Shown here in pieces: positions 26,327 to 35,114 of a stretch of 64,000 nt of DNA. Position numbers and translations under genes: made by a program. The DNA lies in contig LXWE01000001.1 in assembly GCA_001660395.1 (NCBI GenBank), forward strand, positions 868,001 through 932,000, written 5' to 3'. Position 1 is the first letter of the stretch. Each line of letters starts with the position of its first letter. Below the pieces are notes generated by a model. The model was not told the DNA's origin and made no database searches. It was given only the letters and a program-made list of their open reading frames with translations. The DNA is from Alteromonadaceae bacterium XY-R5 (lineage in GTDB: Bacteria > Pseudomonadota > Gammaproteobacteria > Enterobacterales > Alteromonadaceae).

Positions 26327-26343
26327 CTAAAACGTTTCCAATA

Positions 26344-26365
26344 AGAAAGGCGCCAACCGGCGCCT
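26344..26365. terminator. Hairpin between convergent cusA and aminopeptidase
   Basis: AGGCGCC-AACC-GGCGCCT (26348-26365), a 7-bp GC stem, 21 nt past the cusA stop. The T-rich tail (TTTCTTATT) is on the minus-strand side, so it fits best as terminator for the minus strand, but it may block both. Confidence 0.6.
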
Positions 26366-26424
26366 AAGAGTGATGATAAAGCCCGTGCCTTTTGAGATTT
26401 ATTACTCTGCAGGGTACTTACAAA

Positions 26425-26672
26425 CGTCACGAGCGAAGAGAATTCTAGGCAAAAGCCTTTGAAAAACCGGAGTTTACACACAGTAAATGAGGATTTTGAA
26501 AAGGCTTTTAACAACGAAATTTCGAGCGCAGTAGTTTGTCTAGAATCTCAAGAGCGTTATGAGCGCCGCAGAACTAGGCAAACATCTTCGAAATACCGCA
26601 GTTTACAGATAGTAAATGAGGATATTGAGAAGAGGTTTAACGCCGTTATTGCAAGCGTAATAGCTCACTCCC
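26425..26672. repeat. Two tandem copies of a ~129-bp palindromic repeat
   Basis: Copy 1 (about 26425-26553) and copy 2 (about 26554-26672) align without gaps over at least 94 nt at a period of 129. Shared blocks include CTAGGCAAA, AGTTTAC-N5-AGTAAATGAGGAT and TTTAAC. Each copy folds on itself: copy 1 pairs AAAAGCCTTT with AAAGGCTTTT and GAATTCTAG with CTAGAATC; copy 2 pairs AAACATCTTC with GAAGAGGTTT (9/10). The centre is TTTAC/GTAAA in both. The open frame here is a by-product of the repeat. The first 100 nt of the gap (26327-26424) hold only the hairpin at 26348. Confidence 0.8.
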
Positions 26673-28571
26673 TTATTCGAAGAATCCTTCGTTGGCTTTC
26701 ACCGTCAACGGATGATACCCAGGTTTAGCTTCTTCAAAGGCGGCTTTACCAAAGGCTTTACCTTCTTCGGTTTTCGCCAGTGCGGCATACAAAGGTTTCA
26801 CCAGCTTGTTACGGCCGATACGCACCAAATACTTGTGCAGCGTTGGATAAGCTGGTTTGTACTCATTGTTCACGCAAATCAACAGCCAGCTATGCAGGAT
26901 CTCATTATTGCCCTGCTTGGTCAGGCCCATGGCTGCGTCCAGCTCAGCCAACTGCTCAACGCTCAGTTTTTCCGGCATCTTATTCAGGAAGTGCTTCCAC
27001 TGATGATAGGTCCAGTTACTGGTATCAATATCAGCAGCACTAATGTCGCCAGCCAGCCACTGTTCACGTGCGTTATCCACCTTTACAAAAGCATCTGAGT
27101 GCGGCACAGGTGCCCCATCAGGAATACCCGGCTGATAAATCCACTGTTTAATGCGCGCTTCAGACAGCTCAGCATGGTCTTTCAGCAATGTCCCTTCCAG
27201 ATAGGTCAGGAATTGCTCGGTGGTAATACTCTGGAAAGTGAAATGATCGAAGTAGTTCATTAAGAACTTGTCGAACGCAGCACGGCCCACAGTCTGCTCG
27301 ATTTCACGCAGCATCAGCGCACCTTTTTCGTAAGGAATGTCGCTGAACACATCGTCAGGATCGCGGCCTTGCAGGTCGATGGCTAAACGCTCATCGGCTT
27401 CTTCCAGCGCGTCAACATCGTCTTGCAGATCTTTGTAACCCAGTACCGCTTCCATATTGAATCTGTCTTCACCGTAAACAATTTCCATGATGCGGTAAGT
27501 CAGATAGGTAGTGAAACCTTCGTTTAGCCACAGGTCACGCCAGGTGGCGTTGGTTACTGTGTTACCCGACCATGAGTGTGCCAGCTCGTGGGCAATCAAG
27601 GATACCAAGCTCTTATCGCCAGCAATCACCGTTGGGGTGATGAAACTGAGGCGTGGGTTTTCCATGCCCCCGAATGGGAATGAAGGCGGCAGGATCAGCA
27701 GATCGTAACGGTCCCAACGGTATGGACCAAACTGCTTCTCGGTGGCTTCCAGCATCTTTTCGGTGTCTTCGAATTCTTTTGCAGAAGCGTCCAGCAATGA
27801 AGGCTCCGCATAAACACCGGTACGCTTGCCCATAGCTTTAAATTCCAAGTCGCCTACTGCCAGTGCAATCAGGTAAGTCGGAATGGCCTGGGGCATATTA
27901 AATTCGTACACACCATCACGCTCAGTTTGCGGATCATTAGACGCACTCATGACCGCCAGTAAATCTTTCGGAGTATGAATAGTCGCAGTGTACGTCACGC
28001 GTACAGACGGAGAGTCCTGCAGCGGAATAAAACTACGGGCATGAATGGCTTGTGCCTGTGTGAACAAAAACGGATGCTGTTTACCTGCGGTTTGCTCTGG
28101 CGTTAACCATTGTACGCCGGATGCTTCAGGCGAAGTATGGTAATACACAGTCACCTGATTGCCTTTTTCCGGCAAGCTAATGTTCAGCGGTGTACCCAAA
28201 TGCTCATCAGTTTTACCCATTTCGAAGGCCACTGGCATACCGTCAGCTTCAACCTTTTCAATGGTCAGTGCTCGCGTATCCAGCACCAGGGTATCGGCGT
28301 CGGCTTTAATCTTGTTGAAGTCTAACGTGACGGCACCTTTGATGATGTGCTGGTCAAAATCCACAGTTAAGTCCAAAGCCAAGTGGCTGATTTTCACCTG
28401 GTCAGGGTTAGACAGTGAATGATAATCCACACCCGGCTGTGCGGCTTCTGACGCCTTAACTTGAGCTTCAGGGGCTTTAGTTTGAACCGCTTCTGTCGTT
28501 TGCGGCTGACATGCACTTAGCAATGCTGCGGCAACCCCGGCGGCCACCAGGGAGGTTAAATACTTAGGCAT
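26673..28571 (-). CDS. M1 family aminopeptidase, lipoprotein
   Basis: Zinc metallo-aminopeptidase of the leukotriene A4 hydrolase / aminopeptidase B branch, 632 residues. The N-terminus is a lipoprotein signal with LLSAC (Cys about 20) and a Gln/Glu/Ala linker, so it is probably anchored in the envelope. The exopeptidase motif FGGMENP (about 300) and the zinc site HELAH (328-332) with the third ligand Glu at 351 (WLNEGF) are complete. The C-terminal helical domain (about 510-620) is the LTA4H-type armadillo. Role: peptide scavenging in the periplasm. Monocistronic. Confidence 0.93.
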   Translation of the reverse strand: MPKYLTSLVAAGVAAALLSACQPQTTEAVQTKAPEAQVKASEAAQPGVDYHSLSNPDQVKISHLALDLTVDFDQHIIKGAVTLDFNKIKADADTLVLDTRALTIEKVEADGMPVAFEMGKTDEHLGTPLNISLPEKGNQVTVYYHTSPEASGVQWLTPEQTAGKQHPFLFTQAQAIHARSFIPLQDSPSVRVTYTATIHTPKDLLAVMSASNDPQTERDGVYEFNMPQAIPTYLIALAVGDLEFKAMGKRTGVYAEPSLLDASAKEFEDTEKMLEATEKQFGPYRWDRYDLLILPPSFPFGGMENPRLSFITPTVIAGDKSLVSLIAHELAHSWSGNTVTNATWRDLWLNEGFTTYLTYRIMEIVYGEDRFNMEAVLGYKDLQDDVDALEEADERLAIDLQGRDPDDVFSDIPYEKGALMLREIEQTVGRAAFDKFLMNYFDHFTFQSITTEQFLTYLEGTLLKDHAELSEARIKQWIYQPGIPDGAPVPHSDAFVKVDNAREQWLAGDISAADIDTSNWTYHQWKHFLNKMPEKLSVEQLAELDAAMGLTKQGNNEILHSWLLICVNNEYKPAYPTLHKYLVRIGRNKLVKPLYAALAKTEEGKAFGKAAFEEAKPGYHPLTVKANEGFFE

Positions 28572-28788
28572 TTGTTATTCCTATTGGTTGCATTGAGTCG
28601 ATTCTTGCATAAAGCATGCGGGAACTGAATGTTATGCGCCCTGTTAGCTCTAAACTTGGTCGTACAAAGTGTAAAAGCATAATGCCGTTATCTAACACTT
28701 AGTATCCAAACGCCTCAACATTGACCTTCTGCATTTTGTGACTAACTTAAACAATCAACAAACCTGTTAACCAAGGTTAATTGAATCT

Positions 28789-29742
28789 ATGAATATTGTG
28801 CGGCTGATTACGTTATTACTCGGCCTGATATTCGCTGGAATTGGCAGTGCAAGTGATGACAAATCTCATCTCCCCATCCGCTTTATTATCAGCGACTGGA
28901 CAAGCCAAATCGTGCTTTCTCATATTGCTGCGCAAATACTCCAAACTCAGGGATACCAAACCGAATACGTCACTATGACCACCTCTGAGCAATGGGGCGC
29001 CTTACAACGGGGACTTGCCCATATTCAAATGGAAGTGTGGGAAGGGACCATGGCCGATGACTTCACGCCTCTAGTACATAAAGGCACAATATTAGACGCA
29101 GGTACTTACCAGGCCAAAACCCGAGAGGACTGGTGGTACCCTGATTATGTCGAGAAGCTTTGCCCCGACTTACCTGACTGGCAGGCACTAAATCGCTGTG
29201 CCTATTTATTTCGCGTCGATGACAGTCAGGAAAAAGGGACTTACTTTACCGGCCCCTGGGAAACCAAAGAAAATCTGCGCATTAAAGCATTGAAAATGGA
29301 TTTCGTGTCGAAGCAACTGGCTCACAGTGAAGACCTTTGGAAACTGTTGGATGATGCAATCGCCGCCCAACGGCCAATCGTACTGTTTAACTGGACGCCA
29401 AATTGGGTTGAAGCCAAGTATGCAGGAAAATTTGTCGAATTCCCGACCTATGCGCATGCATGCGAAAGTTTGTTAGAATGGGGCGACAATCCAAACTTGC
29501 CTTTCGACTGTGGCAATACTCAGTCTGGATGGTTAAAAAAAGCAGTCTGGAGTGGACTGCCAAGAACCTGGAAATGTGCCTACCAAATCATTACCAATAT
29601 TGATTTTAATAATTCCGACATCGCCCAATTAACCCTGCAGGTTGATCGGCTTGGACATACTTATGATCAGGCAGCATCAGAATGGTTAGCCGCCAATAAA
29701 GACCAATGGCTGGCGTGGTTACCAACAGAATGCAAACATTAA
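28789..29742 (+). CDS. Orphan glycine-betaine-type ABC substrate-binding protein
   Basis: 317 residues with a Sec signal (LITLLLGLIFAGIGSAS) followed by an OpuAC/ProX-like fold: WTSQIVLSHIAAQILQTQGYQTEYV, GLAHIQMEVWEGT, TGPWETKENLRIKALKM, RPIVLFNWTPNWVEAKY. Aromatic residues (several Trp/Tyr) would form the quaternary-ammonium cage. Four cysteines in the mature protein are unusual for the family. There is no permease or ATPase gene nearby, so it either serves a distant transporter or has become a sensor. ATG at 28789 with only a weak ribosome site (AAGG about 14 nt upstream). Confidence 0.85.
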   Translation: MNIVRLITLLLGLIFAGIGSASDDKSHLPIRFIISDWTSQIVLSHIAAQILQTQGYQTEYVTMTTSEQWGALQRGLAHIQMEVWEGTMADDFTPLVHKGTILDAGTYQAKTREDWWYPDYVEKLCPDLPDWQALNRCAYLFRVDDSQEKGTYFTGPWETKENLRIKALKMDFVSKQLAHSEDLWKLLDDAIAAQRPIVLFNWTPNWVEAKYAGKFVEFPTYAHACESLLEWGDNPNLPFDCGNTQSGWLKKAVWSGLPRTWKCAYQIITNIDFNNSDIAQLTLQVDRLGHTYDQAASEWLAANKDQWLAWLPTECKH

Positions 29743-29924
29743 CTAGATAAGATCCATAAGCTCTTTTCTCACGTTAAATAGCGAGAGTGCACATCGCTGT
29801 GAATACCTTGCATACAGAATTTGCGCGAACCGTCACCCAACTATTCAGAAAACTTTGCCACTCGCACAACTTGGGGTAATGTGAAATGGACAATCTGAAA
29901 AATAGCCAACTGGAGGAGTGTAAA

Positions 29925-30506
29925 ATGAGCCAATCAGCCCACGATAACCAATTTTTCCTCGACGCTATGCAAGGGGTAAAACCTCTTTCCAACAACGACA
30001 AAATCTACTCGCCCAACGCTGGGGTAACACTAGCCCAGCAACTTAAACGCGAAGCGATAGAGCGGCAACAGCAACAGAATCGTAACTATCTGAGTGTCGA
30101 GAAGGTTTCGCCAGTCGATCCTTACGATATGCTTAGCTTCAAAAAAGATGGGGTACAGGAAGGCGTGTTTAAAAAACTACGTTTAGGCCAGTATCCAATG
30201 GAAACCACCCTAGATTTGCGGCAACACAAGTTTGAACAGGCCCGTTCGGCCCTGTTTGATAATCTGCTCAAATGTCACGAGCGCGGCACTCGCGCCCTGT
30301 TAATCCGCCACGGCATTGGCTTAGAAAGTAAGCCTTTTCCCGCCTTTTTAAAAAGCTATGTCAATCAATGGCTGATGCAAATGCCAGAAGTCATCGCCTT
30401 TCACAGCGCACAAAAGCACCACGGCGGCTTAGCTTCGACCTATGTTCTACTTAAAAAGAATGCCCAGCAAAAGCTGGAAAACAGAGAAAAGCATAGAAAG
30501 CCCTGA
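29925..30506 (+). CDS. smrA: Smr-domain DNA endonuclease SmrA
   Basis: Small MutS-related domain protein, 193 residues. The start is set at ATG 29925 by GGAGGAG 7 nt upstream rather than the in-frame 29886. The N-terminal region (1-85) is helical/polar with PVDPYDMLSFKKDGVQ. The Smr domain (about 90-180) has LDLRQHKFEQA, LLIRHGIG and HHGGLASTYVLLKK, corresponding to the LDLHG/HGxG nuclease motifs. The biological role of SmrA is not well settled. Its stop lies inside the terminator stem. Confidence 0.88.
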   Translation: MSQSAHDNQFFLDAMQGVKPLSNNDKIYSPNAGVTLAQQLKREAIERQQQQNRNYLSVEKVSPVDPYDMLSFKKDGVQEGVFKKLRLGQYPMETTLDLRQHKFEQARSALFDNLLKCHERGTRALLIRHGIGLESKPFPAFLKSYVNQWLMQMPEVIAFHSAQKHHGGLASTYVLLKKNAQQKLENREKHRKP

Positions 30507-30520
30507 TGATTCAGGGCTTT
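30499..30520. terminator. Bidirectional hairpin at the end of smrA
   Basis: AGCCCTGA-TGAT-TCAGGGCT, 8 bp. It starts within the last smrA codons and has short TTT/TTTC tails on both sides. It sits between the convergent smrA and 46-aa gene and could serve both. Confidence 0.65.
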
Positions 30521-30543
30521 ACCATGATCAGATGAGGCCCGGC

Positions 30544-30684
30544 TTAGCGACTTTGCTGTTGGGTCTGGGCTTGTACCGGCGCTTCTTCTGAATTTGCTGA
30601 CGCGCTGACTACAGCGGCAACAACCAGAAATAGCACAGTTGCAAACACACCCGTTAAACCAAAACCTTTCGATGAGCGATTCAT
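30544..30684 (-). CDS. 46-aa single-pass membrane microprotein
   Basis: Too short for standard tracks. ATG 30684-30682 with AAAGAGACG upstream; stop TAA at 30546-30544. The product begins MNRSSKGFGLTGVFATVLFL, continues VVAAVVSASA, and ends with a Glu/Ala/Gln-rich tail (NSEEAPVQAQTQQQSR). It is either one transmembrane helix (about 9-29) or a signal peptide with a short mature peptide. A promoter-like TTGTGG-N17-TATTAT lies upstream (about 30755-30795). There is no homology I recognise. Codon use is ordinary and the ORF is flanked by a terminator on each side, which supports a real gene. Confidence 0.55.
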   Translation of the reverse strand: MNRSSKGFGLTGVFATVLFLVVAAVVSASANSEEAPVQAQTQQQSR

Positions 30685-30843
30685 AAGCGTCTCTTTTTTA
30701 CAATTATTGTTGTTATTGTGACTAGAACCCTGTCTCTCCCAACTGCTCGGATAAGAATAGCTTCCTATACCCTAGCGTATAAATAATAAACAGCTTTTTT
30801 AAATCCCACAAGCGCTAAAATTAAAGAAATCAAGGGATTGAGT

Positions 30844-30973
30844 AAAAAAAAAGCGCTATAGGTATAGCGCTTAATAAGTGAGCAAAGTGCTCAAGGTTGT
30901 CGGCATCTCCACGCTAATGAATTTGTTGTTGGTAAACAGACCAAATTTTATGTGGATTTCTTTCAACCTTGAG
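30844..30973 (-). ncRNA. Structured RNA candidate with strong terminator, 3' of purL
   Basis: Begins 9 nt past the purL stop. Outer stem CTCAAGGTTG (30973-30964)/CAACCTTGAG (30899-30890) is a perfect 10 bp. Inside are TCCAC/GTGGA and an AATTTGGT...ACCA...AAATT stem. It is followed by the textbook terminator AAGCGCTAT-N4-ATAGCGCTT plus nine U (30872-30844). It could be a purL 3'-UTR-derived small RNA, an independent small RNA, or simply an elaborate purL terminator. The terminator part is near certain; the RNA call is not. Confidence 0.5.
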
Positions 30974-30981
30974 TGATTTAA

Positions 30982-33900
30982 TTACCCCAAATATACTCGG
31001 GCATTGCGGAACATGCGCATCCACGGGCTGTCTTCCTGCCACGCATCCGGGCGCCAGGAGTTGGCTACCGCACGGAATACGCGCTCTGGGTGCGGCATCA
31101 TAATGGTCGCGCGACCATCGGCAGATGTTAGACCGGTTATCCCCATTGGCGAGCCATTCGGGTTGGCCGGATAGGTTTCTGTCACCTGACCTTTGTTGTC
31201 CACATAACGCAATGCAACTTGCTGCTGAGCAGCGGCTAAATGCGCATCCCCAGCAAACTCCGCTCGACCTTCACCGTGAGATACCGCAATCGGCATGCGC
31301 GAACCTGCCATGCCCTTGAAGAACAAAGATGCAGAATCCACTACCTCAACCATCGCCACACGTGCTTCAAAACGTTCAGATTTGTTAGTCACAAAGTGTG
31401 GCCAGGCGTCCGTACCTGGGATCAGTTCTTTTAGGTTCGACAACATCTGACAGCCATTACACACCCCCAGAGAAAAGGTATTGGCACGTTCAAAAAACGT
31501 AGCGAACTGGTCACGGGCCAAACTGTTAAACAGAATCGACTTAGCCCAACCTTCACCGGCACCTAATACGTCTCCGTACGAGAAACCACCACACGCCACT
31601 AAACCGTCGAAACCAGATAGTTCAGTGCGACCAGAGAGTATGTCACTCATATGTACATCGAGGGCGGCGAAACCGGCACGATCAAATGCCGCTGCCATTT
31701 CCACGTGGGAGTTAACCCCCTGCTCACGCAGAATCGCGACTTTTGGCGCAGCACCCTTGAGGATATAAGGCGCTGCCACATCTTCGTTAATATCGAAGCT
31801 AAGCTCTGCATGTAATCCTGGGTTGCTGGCATCGGTTTTGGTTTGCCATTCCTGTTCAACGCAAGCTGGGTTATCACGACGCATCTGCATTTGATGGGTA
31901 GTTTCCGCCCAAATAGCACGATAATCATTACGGCTACGCTCAATCAGACGGTTACCGTTTTGACTGATGCGTACCTGATCATCAGAATTCAGTGTTCCCA
32001 GATCATGGGTCATCGCGGCTAATCCATACTTGGCCAGTACCGCTTCTACTGCCGCTTTATCTTCAGCTTTGACCTGAACAACCGCACCAAGTTCTTCGTT
32101 GAACAGTGCATCAAGCGCATCACCCGTCAGGCCTGCCAAATCAACGTCGATCCCCGTATGACCAGCGAAGGCCATTTCCACTAAAGTCGTGAATAAGCCG
32201 CCGTCCGAACGGTCATGGTACGCCAGCAGCTTTTGCTCGCTCACCAGCTGTTGTATGGCGTTGAAGAAACCTTTCAACAGCTCAGGGCTATCCACGTCAG
32301 GCACGGTTTCGCCTAGCTGGTTATATACCTGCGCCAGACAAGATGCGCCCATACGGTTTTGACCTGCGCCGAGATCCACCAGCAACAAGCGCGTATCGCC
32401 TTTGTCAGTGCGCAACTGTGGCGTCAGGGTTTTACGAATATCTTTCACCGCACCAAAGGCTGAAATCACCAAAGACAAAGGCGAGGTCACGGCTTTGTCA
32501 CCCTGCTCGTCCTGCCAAGCGGTTTTCATCGACATGGAGTCTTTACCCACAGGAATGGTCAGGTCCAGCGCCGGACACAGTTCTTCACCCACAGCTTTCA
32601 CCGCTTCGTAAAGACCTGCATCTTCGCCTGGGTGACCGGCAGCGGCCATCCAGTTCGCAGACAGCTTAATACGTTTCAGATCGCCAATATCGGCAGCAGC
32701 AATGTTGGTCAGTGCTTCACCCACGGCTAAGCGGGCAGAAGCAGCATGATTCAAAATTGCCACTGGGGTGCGTTCACCCATAGACATGGCTTCACCTTGA
32801 TAAGTATCAAAGGCAGCTGCTGTCACAGCCACATCGGCCACAGGGATTTGCCAGGGGCCAACCATTTGATCGCGGCTGACCAAGCCCGTTACGGAACGGT
32901 CGCCAATGGTGATTAGGAAGGTCTTCTCAGCCACTGTTGGTAAACGCAGTACATGCTCAGCGGCGTCATTCAAATCAATTGAATCGGTCGCTAATGCCTT
33001 TCCAAGGATCTCTTGTGAGGCTACATCACGATGCATTTTTGGGGTTTTACCCAACAACACATCTAGCGGCAGATCGATAGGGTTATTATCGAAATGCTCA
33101 TCCGCTAATGTCAAATGCTGTTCTTCTGTGGCTTCGCCTACAACAGCGTACTGAGCACGCTCGCGGCGACAAATGTCTTCAAACTGGGCTAGCTTATCTG
33201 CCGCGACTGACAGCACATAACGCTCCTGAGATTCGTTACACCAAATCTCCAACGGCGACATGCCTGGCTCATCATTAGGGACATTACGCAGTTCAAACTT
33301 ACCACCACGACCACCGTCGTTAACCAATTCCGGGAAGGCATTCGACAGACCACCTGCACCCACATCGTGGATAAACTGGATGGGGTTGTCGTCGCCTAAC
33401 TGCCAGCATTTGTCGATCACTTCCTGACAGCGGCGTTCCATTTCCGGGTTTTCACGCTGTACTGAGGCAAAATCCAGATCTTCAGTTGATTCACCCGAGG
33501 CCATGGAAGAAGCTGCACCGCCACCTAAACCGATATTCATCGCCGGACCGCCTAGTACGATCAATTTGGCACCGACAGTAATTTCACCTTTTTGAATATG
33601 GGATTTACGGATATTCCCCAAACCACCAGCCAGCATGATTGGCTTATGGTATCCACGAACTTCCTGGCCATTCACCGTAGCAATTTCCTGCTCGTAGGTA
33701 CGGAAGTAACCGAGGATATTCGGACGACCAAATTCGTTGTTAAAGGCCGCACCGCCCAGTGGGCCATGGGTCATAATATCCAGCGCCGTCACAATCCGGT
33801 CTGGCTTGCCGTAATGCACTTCCCATGGTTGCTCATATCCAGGAATACGCAGATTAGACACAGTAAAACCGTTTAGACCCGCTTTAGGTTTAGCACCACG

Positions 33901-34869
33901 CCCGGTTGCACCTTCATCACGAATTTCGCCGCCAGAACCGGTTGCGGCACCTGGATATGGAGAAATCGCCGTTGGGTGGTTATGGGTTTCGACTTTCATC
34001 AGAATGTCGATGTCTTCGTGATGATATTGATATTGCAAAGAATCTGGGGAGGGGAAGAATCGGCCGGCAGTTGCGCCTTCCATTACAGCAGCGTTGTCTT
34101 TGTAGGCAGAGTGGACGTAGTCGCTGGTGTGTTCGTAGGTATTTTTAATCATTTTAAACAGGGATTTGGCTTGCTTCTCCCCGTCTATGGTCCACTCTGC
34201 ATTGAATATTTTGTGTCTACAGTGTTCAGAGTTGGCCTGGGCGAACATATACAGTTCGATATCGTTGGGGTTTCTGCCTAGCTGGGTGAAATTCTGGACC
34301 AAATAGTCAATTTCATCATCAGCCAGTGCCAGCCCCAGGGTCTGATTGGCCTCGACCAGGGCTTGTCTGCCACCCTCCAGTATGTCAACGCTACTGAAAG
34401 GTTTCGGCGCTTCAGCCTCAAACAAGCAACAGGCTTGTTCTAGTTCGCTGAATACCGCTTCTGTCATGCGGTCATGCAATAACGCAGTGACTTGCTTTAA
34501 CTGCGCAGGACTTAACTGGACGTCACTTTGCAGATAATAGGCACAGCCTCGTTCTAACCGTTTGACTTCGCGTAAACCACAATTGTGGGCGATGTCTGTG
34601 GCTTTCGACGACCAGGGAGAAATCGTGCCTGGACGAGGAACCACCAAAACTAACGTACCGGCTGGTTCACTTTCCTGAACTTTAGGCCCATAAGTTAACA
34701 GTTTATCTAAAACCGTTTGCTGGGCTTCGGTTAGCGCCGAAGTCAGGTCAGCAAAATGAACAAATTCCGCATAAATACCAGAGACTGGTAAATCATTGGC
34801 TGCGACTTGTTCCAATAATTTTTTAACTCGAAAGTCAGACAGGGCCGGAGCACCACGGAGCACTAACAT
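30982..34869 (-). CDS. purL: Phosphoribosylformylglycinamidine synthase PurL
   Basis: ATP-dependent FGAM synthetase, fourth step of purine synthesis. At 1295 residues it is the large single-chain form. The N-terminal FGAR-AT domain, two AIRS-type synthetase halves (with [33 protein letters not shown] about 290-325) and a C-terminal glutamine amidotransferase domain are all present: the nucleophile Cys in [10 protein letters not shown], and the His and Glu in [10 protein letters not shown]. It stands alone; no convincing PurR box was seen upstream. It ends at a structured 3' region and strong terminator. Confidence 0.98.
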   Translation of the reverse strand: MLVLRGAPALSDFRVKKLLEQVAANDLPVSGIYAEFVHFADLTSALTEAQQTVLDKLLTYGPKVQESEPAGTLVLVVPRPGTISPWSSKATDIAHNCGLREVKRLERGCAYYLQSDVQLSPAQLKQVTALLHDRMTEAVFSELEQACCLFEAEAPKPFSSVDILEGGRQALVEANQTLGLALADDEIDYLVQNFTQLGRNPNDIELYMFAQANSEHCRHKIFNAEWTIDGEKQAKSLFKMIKNTYEHTSDYVHSAYKDNAAVMEGATAGRFFPSPDSLQYQYHHEDIDILMKVETHNHPTAISPYPGAATGSGGEIRDEGATGRGAKPKAGLNGFTVSNLRIPGYEQPWEVHYGKPDRIVTALDIMTHGPLGGAAFNNEFGRPNILGYFRTYEQEIATVNGQEVRGYHKPIMLAGGLGNIRKSHIQKGEITVGAKLIVLGGPAMNIGLGGGAASSMASGESTEDLDFASVQRENPEMERRCQEVIDKCWQLGDDNPIQFIHDVGAGGLSNAFPELVNDGGRGGKFELRNVPNDEPGMSPLEIWCNESQERYVLSVAADKLAQFEDICRRERAQYAVVGEATEEQHLTLADEHFDNNPIDLPLDVLLGKTPKMHRDVASQEILGKALATDSIDLNDAAEHVLRLPTVAEKTFLITIGDRSVTGLVSRDQMVGPWQIPVADVAVTAAAFDTYQGEAMSMGERTPVAILNHAASARLAVGEALTNIAAADIGDLKRIKLSANWMAAAGHPGEDAGLYEAVKAVGEELCPALDLTIPVGKDSMSMKTAWQDEQGDKAVTSPLSLVISAFGAVKDIRKTLTPQLRTDKGDTRLLLVDLGAGQNRMGASCLAQVYNQLGETVPDVDSPELLKGFFNAIQQLVSEQKLLAYHDRSDGGLFTTLVEMAFAGHTGIDVDLAGLTGDALDALFNEELGAVVQVKAEDKAAVEAVLAKYGLAAMTHDLGTLNSDDQVRISQNGNRLIERSRNDYRAIWAETTHQMQMRRDNPACVEQEWQTKTDASNPGLHAELSFDINEDVAAPYILKGAAPKVAILREQGVNSHVEMAAAFDRAGFAALDVHMSDILSGRTELSGFDGLVACGGFSYGDVLGAGEGWAKSILFNSLARDQFATFFERANTFSLGVCNGCQMLSNLKELIPGTDAWPHFVTNKSERFEARVAMVEVVDSASLFFKGMAGSRMPIAVSHGEGRAEFAGDAHLAAAQQQVALRYVDNKGQVTETYPANPNGSPMGITGLTSADGRATIMMPHPERVFRAVANSWRPDAWQEDSPWMRMFRNARVYLG

Positions 34870-35114
34870 ATAGTCATCACCAATGTTTACGAAACCAACG
34901 CCCGAAAAGAATTGGTTTCCAGTTAGGGGTAGTTTTGAGCGGCGGATTATAGAGTAAATTCAATCGATTGATAAGTTTAAGCATTCACCTATGCCGACTT
35001 TTCTCAACAAGGGCACATTTATGTAAAGCCAGCCTTTACACCACCAGCATTCAACTCTGAAAAGACTAGATGAAATTCACTAATTTGGTCACAATACGCT
35101 TTTAAAAATCACTA

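Noticed and set aside
26459-26728. 89-codon plus-strand ORF with two similar halves, apparently a repeat protein
   Set aside because: It is the translation of the 129-bp DNA repeat and runs into the 3' end of the aminopeptidase gene; the period and palindromes explain it without coding.
31481-34537. Several plus-strand ORFs of 60-108 codons within purL
   Set aside because: All lie inside a full-length, well-conserved purL on the other strand; no independent signals.
34870-35114. PurR operator upstream of purL
   Set aside because: No convincing match to the ACGCAAACGTTTTCGT-type palindrome in the gap; nothing else recognised there.
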